This document shows, in pieces, positions 27,526-41,174 of a stretch of DNA of 64,000 nt; the first letter of the stretch is position 1; each line of letters starts with the position of its first letter. The position numbers were made by a program, and so were the translations under genes. The DNA comes from Rahnella bonaserana (GTDB lineage Bacteria > Pseudomonadota > Gammaproteobacteria > Enterobacterales > Enterobacteriaceae), in assembly GCF_019049675.1 (NCBI RefSeq), contig NZ_JAFMOW010000063.1, forward strand, positions 1 to 64,000. Direction: 5' to 3'. The notes under the pieces were generated by a model that was given only the letters and a program-made list of their open reading frames with translations, was not told where the DNA came from and ran no database searches.

Positions 27526-29657
27526 GCCAGTCAGACGCCATGATTAATCAACTCACTGGATGGGTAAACGACACCCGCGCGCATTCCCCGCGGCTGGATC
27601 GGGAAGCTGACGGGCTGCTGGCGCGGCTAATGCCATTACAGCAGCGCCAGCAACAGATCGTTTCTCTGAAGGATGCCCCGCTGACGCTGGGGTTATACGG
27701 AAGCTCCGTTGCCGGTAAACACCACATGCTCAAAATGATTGCCGCCGCAGGGAGTGATGAGATTTACGTGCAGCTGGGTGAAAACACGCTCGACTATCTG
27801 CGTCATATTAATCCCGATAATCTCCCGCCTTCGATGGCCGTTCGTTTCACCGATGTTGTGACACAGAGGGTGGAAAATTTTCCGCTGCTGCTGACACTGT
27901 TTTGCGAAAGTGAACTGGCAAAGCGGCTGATACGTCAGTATCAGGCTTCCCGCCAGCCGCGTATCCTGTCCCGCAGCGCCATCACTGCCAGACTGAATGA
28001 GCTGAAACTGCGCCGCCAGCCGCGTGAAGTTCCGGGCATGACCTGCGGAGAATTTTCATCGGTCGTCCGCTGTTATCATCAGTCGGTTCGCAGCGCTTAT
28101 CATCTGGATGATGCGCTGGTCTGGCAGATGGCCGAACTGGCTCCCTGGCTGGATCTGGCCGACCGGGCAATATTGCTTTCCACCCTGTGGGGAGAACACC
28201 CGGCACTGAGTTCGCAGTGGCAGCAGCAGGCGCGCAGGTTACAGAATTTAGGTGGAGTGACACAGGTTCTGGCGCCGCTCAGTCTGCTCGTCGACAATAT
28301 GCTGCTGCCAAATCCCGGTTTCCTGGTTCCCGCGGCGGAAAATACCGGAGAGCTGAACAACGACGTGATTGTCTGCCCGTTGCGTGATGAAAATAATCTG
28401 ACACGTCTGAGCATCCCGCAGCAGGATCTGGTCAGCCTGTGTGCCGAAATCACTTTCACACTGAGCCAGCCTTCTTCACTGACCGGCGTCGATATTCTGG
28501 ACATCCCCGCAGGACAACTCCCCCGCTATCAGGCATGCCTGCAACCCGATACGGTGCTCATCTGTAACTCAGTCTCCGAAAGCCAGAGTCTGAGCCCGGT
28601 GGCACGAATGCTGGAAAATTGGGTGGAGGAAACTCAGCCACAGACACAGAGCGCACTGCCGCGTCTGGTATGGGCCATCACGCCTTTCGACCTGCGCTTT
28701 ACCCGTGGCAATCACACCGACGCCGCCGTGCAGCGTTATATCACGCAATCGGGAAAACGCTGGGGGACATTACAGGCGCTCGATCAGCGCGATATCGCTT
28801 GTCTGAACGAATGGCTGTCGGCGGCAATCAACGACGTATCGAGAGAGGACCGTATTCGCGCCTTGCAGGAGAATCTGCATCAGCGGATTGCCGCGCAGTT
28901 CCGCCGGTTCATTTCGCCGGAAAATGAGCAACCGGGTCAGCGCACTGAAATGATGATCCGCGCCCTGCAATCTCAGGCGGCAAAACAGGGTGACCTGATT
29001 GACCGTCTGATGTTGCCACGCGCCGCGCTTTATCAGTGCTGGCAACAACAGCAGCAGAAAAATACCGGGCAGCATTCTGCGCTGATGATGAGTGTCGATT
29101 TGTTTGACGACGCGGACGCGGCCCCCGATACAGCGCATCAGCAGGACAGCTTTGCGGCAGACGTTTTCGCCCTGTGGGTAAATCATCTGACTCAGCTTGG
29201 GCACCATCAGGCTACTGCCGGTGCCGCCGGACTGGATACCGCTCAGCTTCAGACACTGTGCGACACGCTGATCACCACGGCTTACCGCCTCGGTCTGGCT
29301 GATACGCTGGAAACGACGCTGGCGCAACAGAATGGCGATGCCGCAATGGCGGTCACTCAGGCGGGTAATGTATTAAATGATTTTGTCAGCTGGCTGGGTT
29401 ACAACCAGGTGGATGTCGGGCTGCGCCCGCAAAGCCGTATTAATAAGGGCACACCGATTTTTGCGCCTGCTCCTCAGGCCTGTGCCGGCATGCGCCTGGA
29501 TAGCCTCGGTGATAACGTGATACAGGGCAATGCCCGATACATTTTCGACTGGCTGGTCGCCCTGCTGACCCGCGCAGCAGAAAATACACAATGGGACATG
29601 GCTGACGGGCTGGATGAAAAACAGCGAAGTTCACTGCGCCGGTTGCTGACGGCATAA
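27522..29657 (+). CDS. srfC: SrfC family putative virulence factor with degenerate P-loop
   Basis: Third gene of srfABC, 711 residues, soluble. The start ATG at 27522 overlaps the srfB stop. Near the N-terminus the sequence GLYGSSVAGKHH (residues 57-68) has the GxxxxGK pattern of a P-loop, but His67 replaces the usual Ser/Thr, after a preceding beta-strand as in NTPases. The rest is helix-rich, with Gln-rich stretches. The stop lies only 16 bases from the stop of the convergent sensor kinase gene, with no obvious terminator. The role is unknown; the family name is a database-style label. Confidence 0.82.
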   Translation: MSQSDAMINQLTGWVNDTRAHSPRLDREADGLLARLMPLQQRQQQIVSLKDAPLTLGLYGSSVAGKHHMLKMIAAAGSDEIYVQLGENTLDYLRHINPDNLPPSMAVRFTDVVTQRVENFPLLLTLFCESELAKRLIRQYQASRQPRILSRSAITARLNELKLRRQPREVPGMTCGEFSSVVRCYHQSVRSAYHLDDALVWQMAELAPWLDLADRAILLSTLWGEHPALSSQWQQQARRLQNLGGVTQVLAPLSLLVDNMLLPNPGFLVPAAENTGELNNDVIVCPLRDENNLTRLSIPQQDLVSLCAEITFTLSQPSSLTGVDILDIPAGQLPRYQACLQPDTVLICNSVSESQSLSPVARMLENWVEETQPQTQSALPRLVWAITPFDLRFTRGNHTDAAVQRYITQSGKRWGTLQALDQRDIACLNEWLSAAINDVSREDRIRALQENLHQRIAAQFRRFISPENEQPGQRTEMMIRALQSQAAKQGDLIDRLMLPRAALYQCWQQQQQKNTGQHSALMMSVDLFDDADAAPDTAHQQDSFAADVFALWVNHLTQLGHHQATAGAAGLDTAQLQTLCDTLITTAYRLGLADTLETTLAQQNGDAAMAVTQAGNVLNDFVSWLGYNQVDVGLRPQSRINKGTPIFAPAPQACAGMRLDSLGDNVIQGNARYIFDWLVALLTRAAENTQWDMADGLDEKQRSSLRRLLTA

Positions 29658-29673
29658 ATCAGCAGCACCGTTT

Positions 29674-33267
<3,594 letters not shown>

Positions 33268-33885
33268 TTACGTCTTCTCATAACGGCTGGCTACGTCAGC
33301 CAGTTCGAGTAAGTTGCTGACATTTAACTTCGTATATAACCGGGTTTTATAGGTGCTGATCGTCTTCTCGCTCAGTGACAATGTTTCGGCGATTTCTTTG
33401 TTGCTCAGACCGTTGATGAGATATTTCATCACCAGCATTTCACGGTGCGACAGACGGGCCAGTTTCTCCGTATCCGCCATCGTATTTTCACCGGTTGCGG
33501 GAGAGACTTGCGGAAATAATGAATAACCCGACATGACGGCTTTGATGACGTCCGTCAGCATCGAAAGATTATCGTTCTTTGACACATAACCTGACGCCCC
33601 CGCCTGGATACAAGGCAACGTGAACTGCTCGCTGTTTTGGGAGGTCAGCACGACGATTTTGCAGGCGTTTTTACGCTCGCGTAAGTGGCGGATCACCTCC
33701 AGTCCGCCCAGTCCGGGAATGCCTAAATCCAGCACCAGCAAATCAGGTTGCAGTGACTCGCATTGCTGTAAAGCCTCAATACCGTTGTCGCACTCAGCGA
33801 CAACCTGAAATCCAGCATTGATGACCAGCATTCTGACCGTTGCCAGAATGAAAGGATGGTCATCAACAATAATTGCTTTACGCAC
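33268..33885 (-). CDS. EvgA/BvgA-type LuxR-family response regulator
   Basis: Partner of the hybrid kinase. The 205 residues comprise a receiver domain (Asp8-Asp9, phospho-acceptor Asp53 in LLVLDLGIPG, then Lys103-type VSKND) and a LuxR/FixJ helix-turn-helix (LSHREMLVMKYLINGLSNKE, then TISTYKTRLYTKL). The order regulator then kinase, with zero gap, is that of evgAS. No E. coli evgAS targets (emrKY, ydeP, safA) lie nearby; the adjacent genes are srfABC and a large hydrolase-like gene. Confidence 0.92.
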   Translation of the reverse strand: MRKAIIVDDHPFILATVRMLVINAGFQVVAECDNGIEALQQCESLQPDLLVLDLGIPGLGGLEVIRHLRERKNACKIVVLTSQNSEQFTLPCIQAGASGYVSKNDNLSMLTDVIKAVMSGYSLFPQVSPATGENTMADTEKLARLSHREMLVMKYLINGLSNKEIAETLSLSEKTISTYKTRLYTKLNVSNLLELADVASRYEKT

Positions 33886-34370
33886 TTTGTAACCTCAAAC
33901 CGGTTTCAAAAAGGATAAACAGAGCAAAATCGCAAAGAATCAGAGAGATTACTCAATGAATATTAGCAGGGGTTTTCATATCAGGAAGGAGGCTAATCCG
34001 GGGATCAGGAAACAGCGTGAACGCCTGTACACTCATCAAAACGCGACCCTTCATTCCGAAACGGGAAACCGGGATCCGTTGAACGATAGCGGCCACTGAT
34101 GCCGGCCTTTGACCCGATGAAAAACCCGTGCAGCCACGCCATTTTACGCTGCCAGCAGGATTCTGTGTACATCTCACTTCAGGTAACTTAACGCAATCGT
34201 TACATTCTCACGCTGAACAAGGCTTAGAAGGCGTCACTGTGACAGGGGATTGCCGGCAGGCTTCGCGATGTGGCTCAACATAACCTGATCAGCCGCAGGA
34301 AACCGTTACCGGGGAAAAGAGGTGACGGGCCCGCTGTAACGGACCCGCACGTGTTAAAAAGACCGGATGA
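33886..34370 (-). other. Gene-free region upstream of the response regulator
   Basis: I see no credible gene in these 485 bases. The region should hold the promoter of the two-component pair at its left end and the end of the hydrolase-like transcript at its right end (hairpin 34326-34347). Open frames here have no ribosome site or protein-like composition. Confidence 0.6.
34326..34347 (-). terminator. Possible transcript-end hairpin after the hydrolase-like gene
   Basis: On the minus strand CGGGTCCG and CGGGCCCG form an 8-bp stem (one G-U pair) with a 6-base loop, followed by a C/T-rich stretch but not a clean T run. It begins 23 bases after the stop codon. Confidence 0.5.
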
Positions 34371-37031
34371 TTACTTCACCGACGGCGTCTTCGAACGCCA
34401 CTGGCTGCCTGATTTAAGCGTACTGCTTTCCTCAAATTTCACCGGATTATCACTATAGGCTTTCAGTTTGTTGCGCATCCAGCTGCTGGCATCGCCCACG
34501 CCGCTGATCACCCCGGTCGTCGCTCCGCCGCCCAGATGGACATGGAAAATACCGCGTGACGGGAAATCCAGATATTTCGGCGTGGACAGATCCCATGAAT
34601 GACGAGAGAACAGTTCACGGGTGTCGTGGCCCATCATTGATGCATAAGCGGCATCGAATTTCAGTGCCAGAAGGCGCTCATGGATCGCATCCACCGAGGT
34701 ACCAATTTCAGAATGCCCCATCAGATAGCTGCCGCCGCTGCCCCAGTTCTGGGTGTTGAAATCAGCGTTCACCTCATCAGAAGAAGTCGGCAGATGGCTG
34801 GCCGGAACCTGCCATGGCAGAACCGGTTGACGCAGATGGCGACTTAATGAGGCGCAGAAATCAAAGGTGCGTTCCCATTCATATGGCGAATAACAATAAC
34901 CATTGGCATACGAACGGATAGTGAAGTCATCAGCCTCATAACGGTCAGCGGCCATAAAATCAGCCCCCTTCGCCACATCAGGCGAACCGTCTGCACGGAT
35001 ATACTCGATGTCATCAAACACGCCGACCAGCAACGCATATTGCGCCGTCAGTCTGCCCGCAGTGAACGGATCAACCGTCATTTTTTTATGTTGCATGTCA
35101 GCGGCATCAAAAACATCATCGTAGACGAAATCTTTATAAACCCACTGCGAACCCGCCACGCCCCACAGATTAACCTGCCAGCCGAGTACGACGTCTGGTG
35201 CAACCACGCGCGTCAGCCAGTTAACCGCACGGATATAACCTTTCAGGGTATTGGTAATGCCCGCCGGAACCTGCACATTCACATTATGATGGGCCAGTGC
35301 TTCGCTCAGAGGCTGACGTACCGGAATTTCATAAGTGGGCAGGAAACCGTATTTCTGGCATTCGCCAAGATAATCCGGATTCACAATATACCCGGCTGGC
35401 ACCGGATGTTCGGCATCCTGCTGGGATTGCGCCATTTGCAGCGACTGAATAAAGTTGGCGAAGCTGAATTTATGGCGAACCGGATCGGCAATAATATTCG
35501 GCACATCACCCAGTGATAAGTTACAGGTATATGACACCATCACCGGCAGCACGGTTTCATTCAGTTTGGCGGAGACGTCCCGCGCCATTTTAATAATTTG
35601 CAGCGTAGGTTCTTTAGACGGAGACAGATAATCGCCCGCATCGCCCATGCCGTCATCACCGGAATATTTGAAAATTGAAGAGACGCGCGCCGCGGCAAAA
35701 TCGTCCACGTTAGTCGGTACCATATTGGCGCAGGCACCAAAGGTGAGGAACTCAGGGAAACCTTTCACCCGCAGATTCGCCCCTTTGACAATTGTCACAT
35801 TCAGCTGTGCCGGTGCATTCGCGCTGATCAGTAACGGCTGAGGGCTGACATCCACGTAATGCACGACGCCATTATGAATAAAGGTGCCGGAAACCACGGT
35901 ATAAGAACCTGGCGCCACCAGAACCGGCTGCTCAATGCTGCCATTTTGCGCGGCAATCGCATCGAACCGGTACTGACGCGGCGGCACGGCGTTGTCCGTC
36001 AGACGCAGGGTAAGGGATTTACTGACCGCAGTTTCTGCCTTCACATTGATCGTCAGCTTCGCCGCATTTGACTGTGAATCGCCACGCTGGCTGACCTGTG
36101 CCTGCGTGAAGTTAATGCTGTGATACTGACCGTCGAACTGACCGTCGTAATCATCGAAAAGATAATGAACATTATTCAGGCGTAAATCGGCAATGCGGAT
36201 TTCAAAGCGACCGGAAACCGGCAGCTGTTCCAGACGATATTGCTGGCCGGAGCGCACCGGCAGGCTCAGTTTATCCGTACCATTTTCGCTGCAAATCAGT
36301 GTCAGTTCTTCATCGCGTAAACCGGCAAGACCAGAGAAATTCAGTGCCACATCAATGGTCGTGCTGCGCTCCACTTCGCCAAAATTGATGGCAAGCGAGG
36401 TGGTGCGGCCTTTATCAATGGTGATTTCTGCCTGACCAATATTCACGGGAACGCGGACAGTACCGTCATCCGTGCTTAAATCTGTCGCAAAGACACTGTA
36501 ATTCCCGGCATTGACGGAGAATGTAGACACCTGACCAAATCCCGGTAAAACACGCAGTGTCTTATCGCCGCGCACCAGGCGCAGTTCAACTGCGGTATTT
36601 TTCAATCCGGCAGGCAACGGCGGGCAACTGACCGACAATTCACCGGTCATGCCCGGCTCTTCGTCTGCGGCCAGCGCAAAGGTTTCGCGGAAATCAGACC
36701 ACGCAGGCGAATCGGCAGAAGAGACGTTCAGCCCCATATGGATTTTCTGAATGGCGTCGCCGACAGGCTGACCATCAGTCGGTTCGACGATCACTTTAAC
36801 ATCGAAAATTCCGCCGCCGACGTCTGTGGATTCCACCTTGATACCGAGTGATTTCCACGGATTAGTTTCGACATTAATATCACCGGCAGTTATTTTTCCG
36901 GGTGCTGAAAATACGATCACTAACTTTTCTTTAATATCAACCGCGCCACCCGTTGTCGACTTAATCTCATTCAAATCGAGAGTGGGATACCACGCATCGT
37001 TGATCATGTTTAATTTGAATTGCAATTGCAT
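34371..37031 (-). CDS. Large protein: beta-rich N-terminus plus barrel-like C-terminal half, function unknown
   Basis: I do not recognise a named family with confidence. The start MQLQFKLNMI at 37031 has GGAG 7 bases upstream; an upstream in-frame extension lacks support. There are 886 residues and no signal peptide, membrane segment or lipobox. Residues 1 to ~440 look like successive beta-sandwich modules (alternating hydrophobic strands, GxYxV turns such as NAGNYSVFA and APGSYTVVSG). From ~440 on, the spaced strands FLTFGACAN, SSIFKYSGDDG, VLPVMVSYTCN, AGYIVNPDYLGE, VVLGWQVNLWG, FMAADRYEADD and VLPWQVPAS suggest a TIM-barrel hydrolase fold. A glycoside hydrolase with carbohydrate-binding modules is one reading. 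It is a single gene between the two-component pair and mutS. Confidence 0.75.
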   Translation of the reverse strand: MQLQFKLNMINDAWYPTLDLNEIKSTTGGAVDIKEKLVIVFSAPGKITAGDINVETNPWKSLGIKVESTDVGGGIFDVKVIVEPTDGQPVGDAIQKIHMGLNVSSADSPAWSDFRETFALAADEEPGMTGELSVSCPPLPAGLKNTAVELRLVRGDKTLRVLPGFGQVSTFSVNAGNYSVFATDLSTDDGTVRVPVNIGQAEITIDKGRTTSLAINFGEVERSTTIDVALNFSGLAGLRDEELTLICSENGTDKLSLPVRSGQQYRLEQLPVSGRFEIRIADLRLNNVHYLFDDYDGQFDGQYHSINFTQAQVSQRGDSQSNAAKLTINVKAETAVSKSLTLRLTDNAVPPRQYRFDAIAAQNGSIEQPVLVAPGSYTVVSGTFIHNGVVHYVDVSPQPLLISANAPAQLNVTIVKGANLRVKGFPEFLTFGACANMVPTNVDDFAAARVSSIFKYSGDDGMGDAGDYLSPSKEPTLQIIKMARDVSAKLNETVLPVMVSYTCNLSLGDVPNIIADPVRHKFSFANFIQSLQMAQSQQDAEHPVPAGYIVNPDYLGECQKYGFLPTYEIPVRQPLSEALAHHNVNVQVPAGITNTLKGYIRAVNWLTRVVAPDVVLGWQVNLWGVAGSQWVYKDFVYDDVFDAADMQHKKMTVDPFTAGRLTAQYALLVGVFDDIEYIRADGSPDVAKGADFMAADRYEADDFTIRSYANGYCYSPYEWERTFDFCASLSRHLRQPVLPWQVPASHLPTSSDEVNADFNTQNWGSGGSYLMGHSEIGTSVDAIHERLLALKFDAAYASMMGHDTRELFSRHSWDLSTPKYLDFPSRGIFHVHLGGGATTGVISGVGDASSWMRNKLKAYSDNPVKFEESSTLKSGSQWRSKTPSVK

Positions 37032-37452
37032 AATACTTCTCCGCAAAGATGGATAAATAGAGTGAAACTCCCGCTGCAATAACGTCATCCGGGAACAGCC
37101 ACCACCCTAGCAGAGGAATAAACCATCCATCTCCACACTTAATTCATTTTACGTACTTGTTATTATTAATATTTCGAAAAACTAACCCATTAATATAACT
37201 GTACGTTTTTATACTTATCATTTACCTGATTATTATTATAAATAAATTATAAAACACGTTTATTACCCGAATAACGGGGGGTGCATTTCCCTGCACCATT
37301 AAGCACTGCAAACGGGCAGCCTGTTACATTTCTGCTTTGCGCGATGTTATCCATTTTTAGTTGTGACAGCTTCTTGCCCGCTGGGCTAAGATACGCATCA
37401 GAAAAAATGCTTAAACCCATCGCGCCGAAGTGGATTAAAAAAGATTAAGTCT
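37032..37452. promoter_or_regulatory. Divergent intergenic region with mutS promoter candidate
   Basis: The 421 gene-free bases are very A/T-rich near the hydrolase-like gene (about 37140-37260). On the plus strand GTGACA (37363-37368), an 18-base spacer and TAAGAT (37387-37392) make a weak sigma-70 promoter 60 bases before mutS. Nothing else gene-like is seen. Confidence 0.4.
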
Positions 37453-40008
37453 ATGACAAATAATGTAAACCTGGATGCCCACACGCCGATGATGCAGCAG
37501 TATCTGCGTCTCAAAGCAGAGAACCCAGAAGTTCTGCTGTTCTATCGCATGGGTGACTTCTACGAACTGTTTTATGACGATGCAAAGCGCGCATCGCAGC
37601 TGATGGATATTTCTCTGACCAAGCGCGGTGCCTCTGCCGGTGAACCTATCCCGATGGCGGGTGTGCCTTATCATGCCGTTGAAGGCTATCTGGCAAAACT
37701 GGTGCAGCTCGGTGAATCCGTCGCGATTGCGGAACAGATTGGCGATCCGGCGCTGAGCAAAGGGCCGGTTGAACGTAAAGTCGTGCGTATCGTGACGCCC
37801 GGCACCGTCAGCGATGAAGCGTTGCTGAGCGAGCGCCATGACAATTTGCTGGCCGCTATCTGGCAGGACGGCCGTGGATTTGGTTATGCGACGCTGGATA
37901 TCAGCTCCGGCCGTTTCCGTGTGGCTCAGCCCGACGATCTGGAAACCATGGCGGCTGAATTGCAGCGCACCAATCCGGCTGAACTGCTCTATCCGGAAAG
38001 CTTTGAGGCCATGCAGCTTATCTCTTCCCGTCGCGGATTGCGTCGTCGTCCGATGTGGGAATTTGAGCTGGAAACCGCGAAACAGCAGCTCAATCTGCAA
38101 TTCGGCACCCGCGATTTAAGCGGCTTCGGCGTTGAGCAGGCGACGCAGGCGCTGCGTGCAGCCGGTTGTCTGCTGCAATATGTTAAAGATACCCAACGCA
38201 CTGCCCTGCCGCATATCCGTGGCGTCACCATGGAACGCCAGCAGGACGGCATCATTATGGATGCGGCCACCCGCCGTAATCTGGAGCTGACGCAAAATCT
38301 GGCCGGTGGTGTAGAAAATACGCTGGCAGCGGTGCTTGATCAGGCGGTAACGCCGATGGGCAGCCGTATGCTCAAACGCTGGATCCATATGCCGAGCCGC
38401 GACATCAAACTGCTGACGCATCGCCAGCAGGCGATTGGTGCGTTGCAGGATATCACCGCCGATTTACAGCCGGTACTGCGTCAGGTCGGCGACCTCGAGC
38501 GTATTCTGGCGCGTCTGGCACTTCGCAGCGCACGCCCGCGCGACCTGGCCCGTATGCGTCATGCCATGCAACAACTGCCTGAAATCCGCGAGATCTTGCA
38601 GGGAACCGAAGCCGCTCATGTGAAAACGCTGGTGGAGCAAACCGGTGACTTTACCGAACTGGTGGAACTGCTCGAACGCGCCGTGATCGAAAGCCCGCCG
38701 GTTCTGGTGCGTGACGGTGGTGTAATCGCGCCGGGCTACAATGCTGAGCTGGATGAATGGCGCGCACTGGCCGACGGTGCGACGGATTATCTCGATCGTC
38801 TGGAGATCCGCGAACGTGAAAAGCTGGGGCTGGATACGCTGAAAGTCGGGTTCAACGGCGTTCATGGTTATTACATTCAGGTCAGCCGTGGTCAGAGCCA
38901 TCTGGTGCCCATCCATTACGTCCGTCGCCAGACGCTCAAAAATGCCGAACGCTACATCATTCCTGAGCTGAAAGAATACGAAGATAAAGTGCTGACCTCC
39001 AAAGGCAAAGCGCTGTCTCTGGAAAAAGCGCTGTACGAAGAACTGTTCGACCTGCTGATGCCGCATCTGTCAGCGTTGCAGCAAAGCGCCAGCGCGCTGG
39101 CCGAGCTGGATGTGCTGAGCAATCTGGCAGAACGTGCTTACACGCTAAATTACGCCTGTCCGACCATGAGTGAAAAACCGGGTATTAATATTACCGGCGG
39201 TCGCCATCCGGTGGTTGAGCAGGTGCTGAGCGAGCCCTTTATTTCCAATCCGCTGAACATGTCTCCGGCGCGACGGATGCTGATCATTACCGGCCCGAAC
39301 ATGGGCGGTAAAAGTACCTATATGCGTCAGGCGGCACTGATTGTTCTGATGGCGCATATCGGCAGCTATGTGCCGGCGGAAGCCGCTGTCATCGGTCCGG
39401 TGGATCGCATCTTCACCCGCGTGGGCGCAGCCGACGATCTGGCCTCCGGGCGTTCGACCTTTATGGTGGAAATGACCGAGACGGCAAATATCCTGCACAA
39501 TGCGACCGAAAACAGTCTGGTGCTGATGGATGAAATCGGACGCGGGACGTCAACTTACGATGGTTTGTCACTGGCATGGGCCTGCGCGGAAAACCTCGCC
39601 AGCCGCATTAAGGCCATGACGTTGTTCGCGACCCATTATTTCGAGCTGACCACCCTGCCGGAAAAAATGGAAGGCACCGTCAACGTGCATCTGGATGCTA
39701 TCGAACATGGCGACACTATCGCCTTTATGCACAGCGTGCAGGACGGCGCGGCCAGCAAAAGTTATGGTCTGGCCGTGGCTGCACTGGCCGGTGTGCCACG
39801 TGATGTGATTAAGCGTGCGCGTCAGAAACTGAAAGAGCTGGAAACGTTGTCGAACAACGCCGCTGCCAGCAAAGTCGATGGCCCGCAGCTGGCATTACTG
39901 ACCGAAGAAGTGTCTCCGGCCGTGGAGGCGCTGGAATCTCTGGATGCAGATTCATTGTCGCCACGTCAGGCGCTGGAGTGGATTTATCGTCTGAAAGACA
40001 TGGTGTAA
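37453..40008 (+). CDS. mutS: DNA mismatch repair ATPase MutS
   Basis: Recognises mismatches and short loops and recruits MutL. The 851 residues compare with 853 in E. coli. The N-terminal mismatch-binding motif with Phe and Glu (RMGDFYELF) is intact, followed by the connector, core and clamp domains. The ATPase has the Walker [10 protein letters not shown] starting at residue 614 and the Walker B region [16 protein letters not shown]. The C-terminal helices for MutL/clamp contacts are present. It is a single-gene transcript ending at a bidirectional terminator shared with rpoS. Confidence 0.98.
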   Translation: MTNNVNLDAHTPMMQQYLRLKAENPEVLLFYRMGDFYELFYDDAKRASQLMDISLTKRGASAGEPIPMAGVPYHAVEGYLAKLVQLGESVAIAEQIGDPALSKGPVERKVVRIVTPGTVSDEALLSERHDNLLAAIWQDGRGFGYATLDISSGRFRVAQPDDLETMAAELQRTNPAELLYPESFEAMQLISSRRGLRRRPMWEFELETAKQQLNLQFGTRDLSGFGVEQATQALRAAGCLLQYVKDTQRTALPHIRGVTMERQQDGIIMDAATRRNLELTQNLAGGVENTLAAVLDQAVTPMGSRMLKRWIHMPSRDIKLLTHRQQAIGALQDITADLQPVLRQVGDLERILARLALRSARPRDLARMRHAMQQLPEIREILQGTEAAHVKTLVEQTGDFTELVELLERAVIESPPVLVRDGGVIAPGYNAELDEWRALADGATDYLDRLEIREREKLGLDTLKVGFNGVHGYYIQVSRGQSHLVPIHYVRRQTLKNAERYIIPELKEYEDKVLTSKGKALSLEKALYEELFDLLMPHLSALQQSASALAELDVLSNLAERAYTLNYACPTMSEKPGINITGGRHPVVEQVLSEPFISNPLNMSPARRMLIITGPNMGGKSTYMRQAALIVLMAHIGSYVPAEAAVIGPVDRIFTRVGAADDLASGRSTFMVEMTETANILHNATENSLVLMDEIGRGTSTYDGLSLAWACAENLASRIKAMTLFATHYFELTTLPEKMEGTVNVHLDAIEHGDTIAFMHSVQDGAASKSYGLAVAALAGVPRDVIKRARQKLKELETLSNNAAASKVDGPQLALLTEEVSPAVEALESLDADSLSPRQALEWIYRLKDMV

Positions 40009-40035
40009 ATCGCTGCTGACCTGAAACGGACGCAT

Positions 40036-40067
40036 AAAAAAACGGTGGGGATTAACCCACCGTTTTT
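40036..40067. terminator. Bidirectional terminator between mutS and rpoS
   Basis: A 9-bp perfect stem AACGGTGGG/CCCACCGTT with a 6-base loop is flanked by seven A residues on one side and five T residues on the other, so it can end transcripts from both strands. It lies 27 bases after mutS and 69 bases beyond the rpoS stop. Confidence 0.93.
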
Positions 40068-40136
40068 AATTTCCGTTCTTGCAGATACTGCATGATACAG
40101 CCACTGTCTGACGAGTCTGTTACTCGCGGAACTCTC

Positions 40137-41123
40137 TTACTCGCGGAACAATGCTTCGATGCTCAGCCCTTGTCCCTGCAGGATTTCACGCAGGCGACGC
40201 AAACCTTCTACCTGAATCTGACGAACACGTTCACGTGTCAGACCAATCTCGCGACCCACATCTTCCAGCGTCGCTGCTTCATAGCCTAACAGGCCGAAAC
40301 GACGCGCCAGAACTTCACGCTGTTTTGCATTCAACTCGAATAACCACTTCACGATACTCTGTTTCATATCGTCGTCTTGTGTGGTGTCTTCCGGGCCGTT
40401 GTCTTTTTCATCCGCCAGAATATCTAACAACGCTTTCTCTGAGTCACCACCCAGCGGGGTGTCTACAGACGTAATGCGTTCATTCAGGCGCAACATACGG
40501 CTGACGTCATGTACCGGCTTGTCGAGTTGCTCAGCAATCTCTTCAGCGCTTGGTTCATGGTCCAGTTTATGTGCAAGTTCACGTGCGGTACGCAGGTAAA
40601 CGTTCAGTTCTTTAACGATGTGAATTGGCAGACGAATAGTACGGGTTTGATTCATGATCGCCCGTTCGATTGTCTGTCGGATCCACCATGTTGCATAGGT
40701 AGAGAAACGGAAGCCGCGTTCAGGGTCGAATTTTTCAACCGCACGGATCAGACCCAGGTTACCTTCCTCGATCAAATCCAGCAGTGCCAGACCGCGATTA
40801 CTGTAGCGGCGGGCAATTTTAACCACCAAACGCAGGTTACTTTCAATCATACGGCGGCGGGAAGGAACATCTCCCCGCAGCGCGCGTCGTGCGAAATAAA
40901 CTTCCTCTTCTGCAGTAAGCAGAGGGGAATAACCGATTTCACCGAGGTACAGTTGAGTGGCATCCAGCACTCTTTGGCTTACAGCCTGCGACAACAATTC
41001 TTCTTCAGCATCGTTATCGGCAGTCTCTTCGACTAATGCTTTCTCGTCAAAGGCTTCAGCGCTGTTCTCATCGAAATCTACATCATCATGTAACTCGTTA
41101 ACTTTCAGCGTATTCTGACTCAT
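40137..41123 (-). CDS. rpoS: Stationary-phase/general stress sigma factor RpoS
   Basis: Sigma-38, master regulator of the general stress response. The 328 residues compare with 330 in E. coli. An acidic N-terminal region 1 is followed by region 1.2/2 ([20 protein letters not shown], then [20 protein letters not shown]), region 3 and region 4 ([19 protein letters not shown]). It is intact, with no attenuating frameshift. It lies 51 bases after nlpD; in enterobacteria the main rpoS promoter is inside nlpD. mutS is directly adjacent, without the variable gene block found in E. coli. Confidence 0.98.
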   Translation of the reverse strand: MSQNTLKVNELHDDVDFDENSAEAFDEKALVEETADNDAEEELLSQAVSQRVLDATQLYLGEIGYSPLLTAEEEVYFARRALRGDVPSRRRMIESNLRLVVKIARRYSNRGLALLDLIEEGNLGLIRAVEKFDPERGFRFSTYATWWIRQTIERAIMNQTRTIRLPIHIVKELNVYLRTARELAHKLDHEPSAEEIAEQLDKPVHDVSRMLRLNERITSVDTPLGGDSEKALLDILADEKDNGPEDTTQDDDMKQSIVKWLFELNAKQREVLARRFGLLGYEAATLEDVGREIGLTRERVRQIQVEGLRRLREILQGQGLSIEALFRE

Positions 41124-41174
41124 AAGCTGCTCCTACCCGTGGTCCCGAGGGCAGAATCAATGCTCTGCCCCGAT

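Noticed and set aside
33953-34177. A 74-codon frame in the gap before the response regulator
   Set aside because: It has no ribosome site, an unlikely composition and no neighbour logic.
41124-41174. Independent rpoS promoter in the nlpD-rpoS gap
   Set aside because: The 51-base gap shows no -10/-35 pair; in this family the main rpoS promoter is known to lie inside nlpD.
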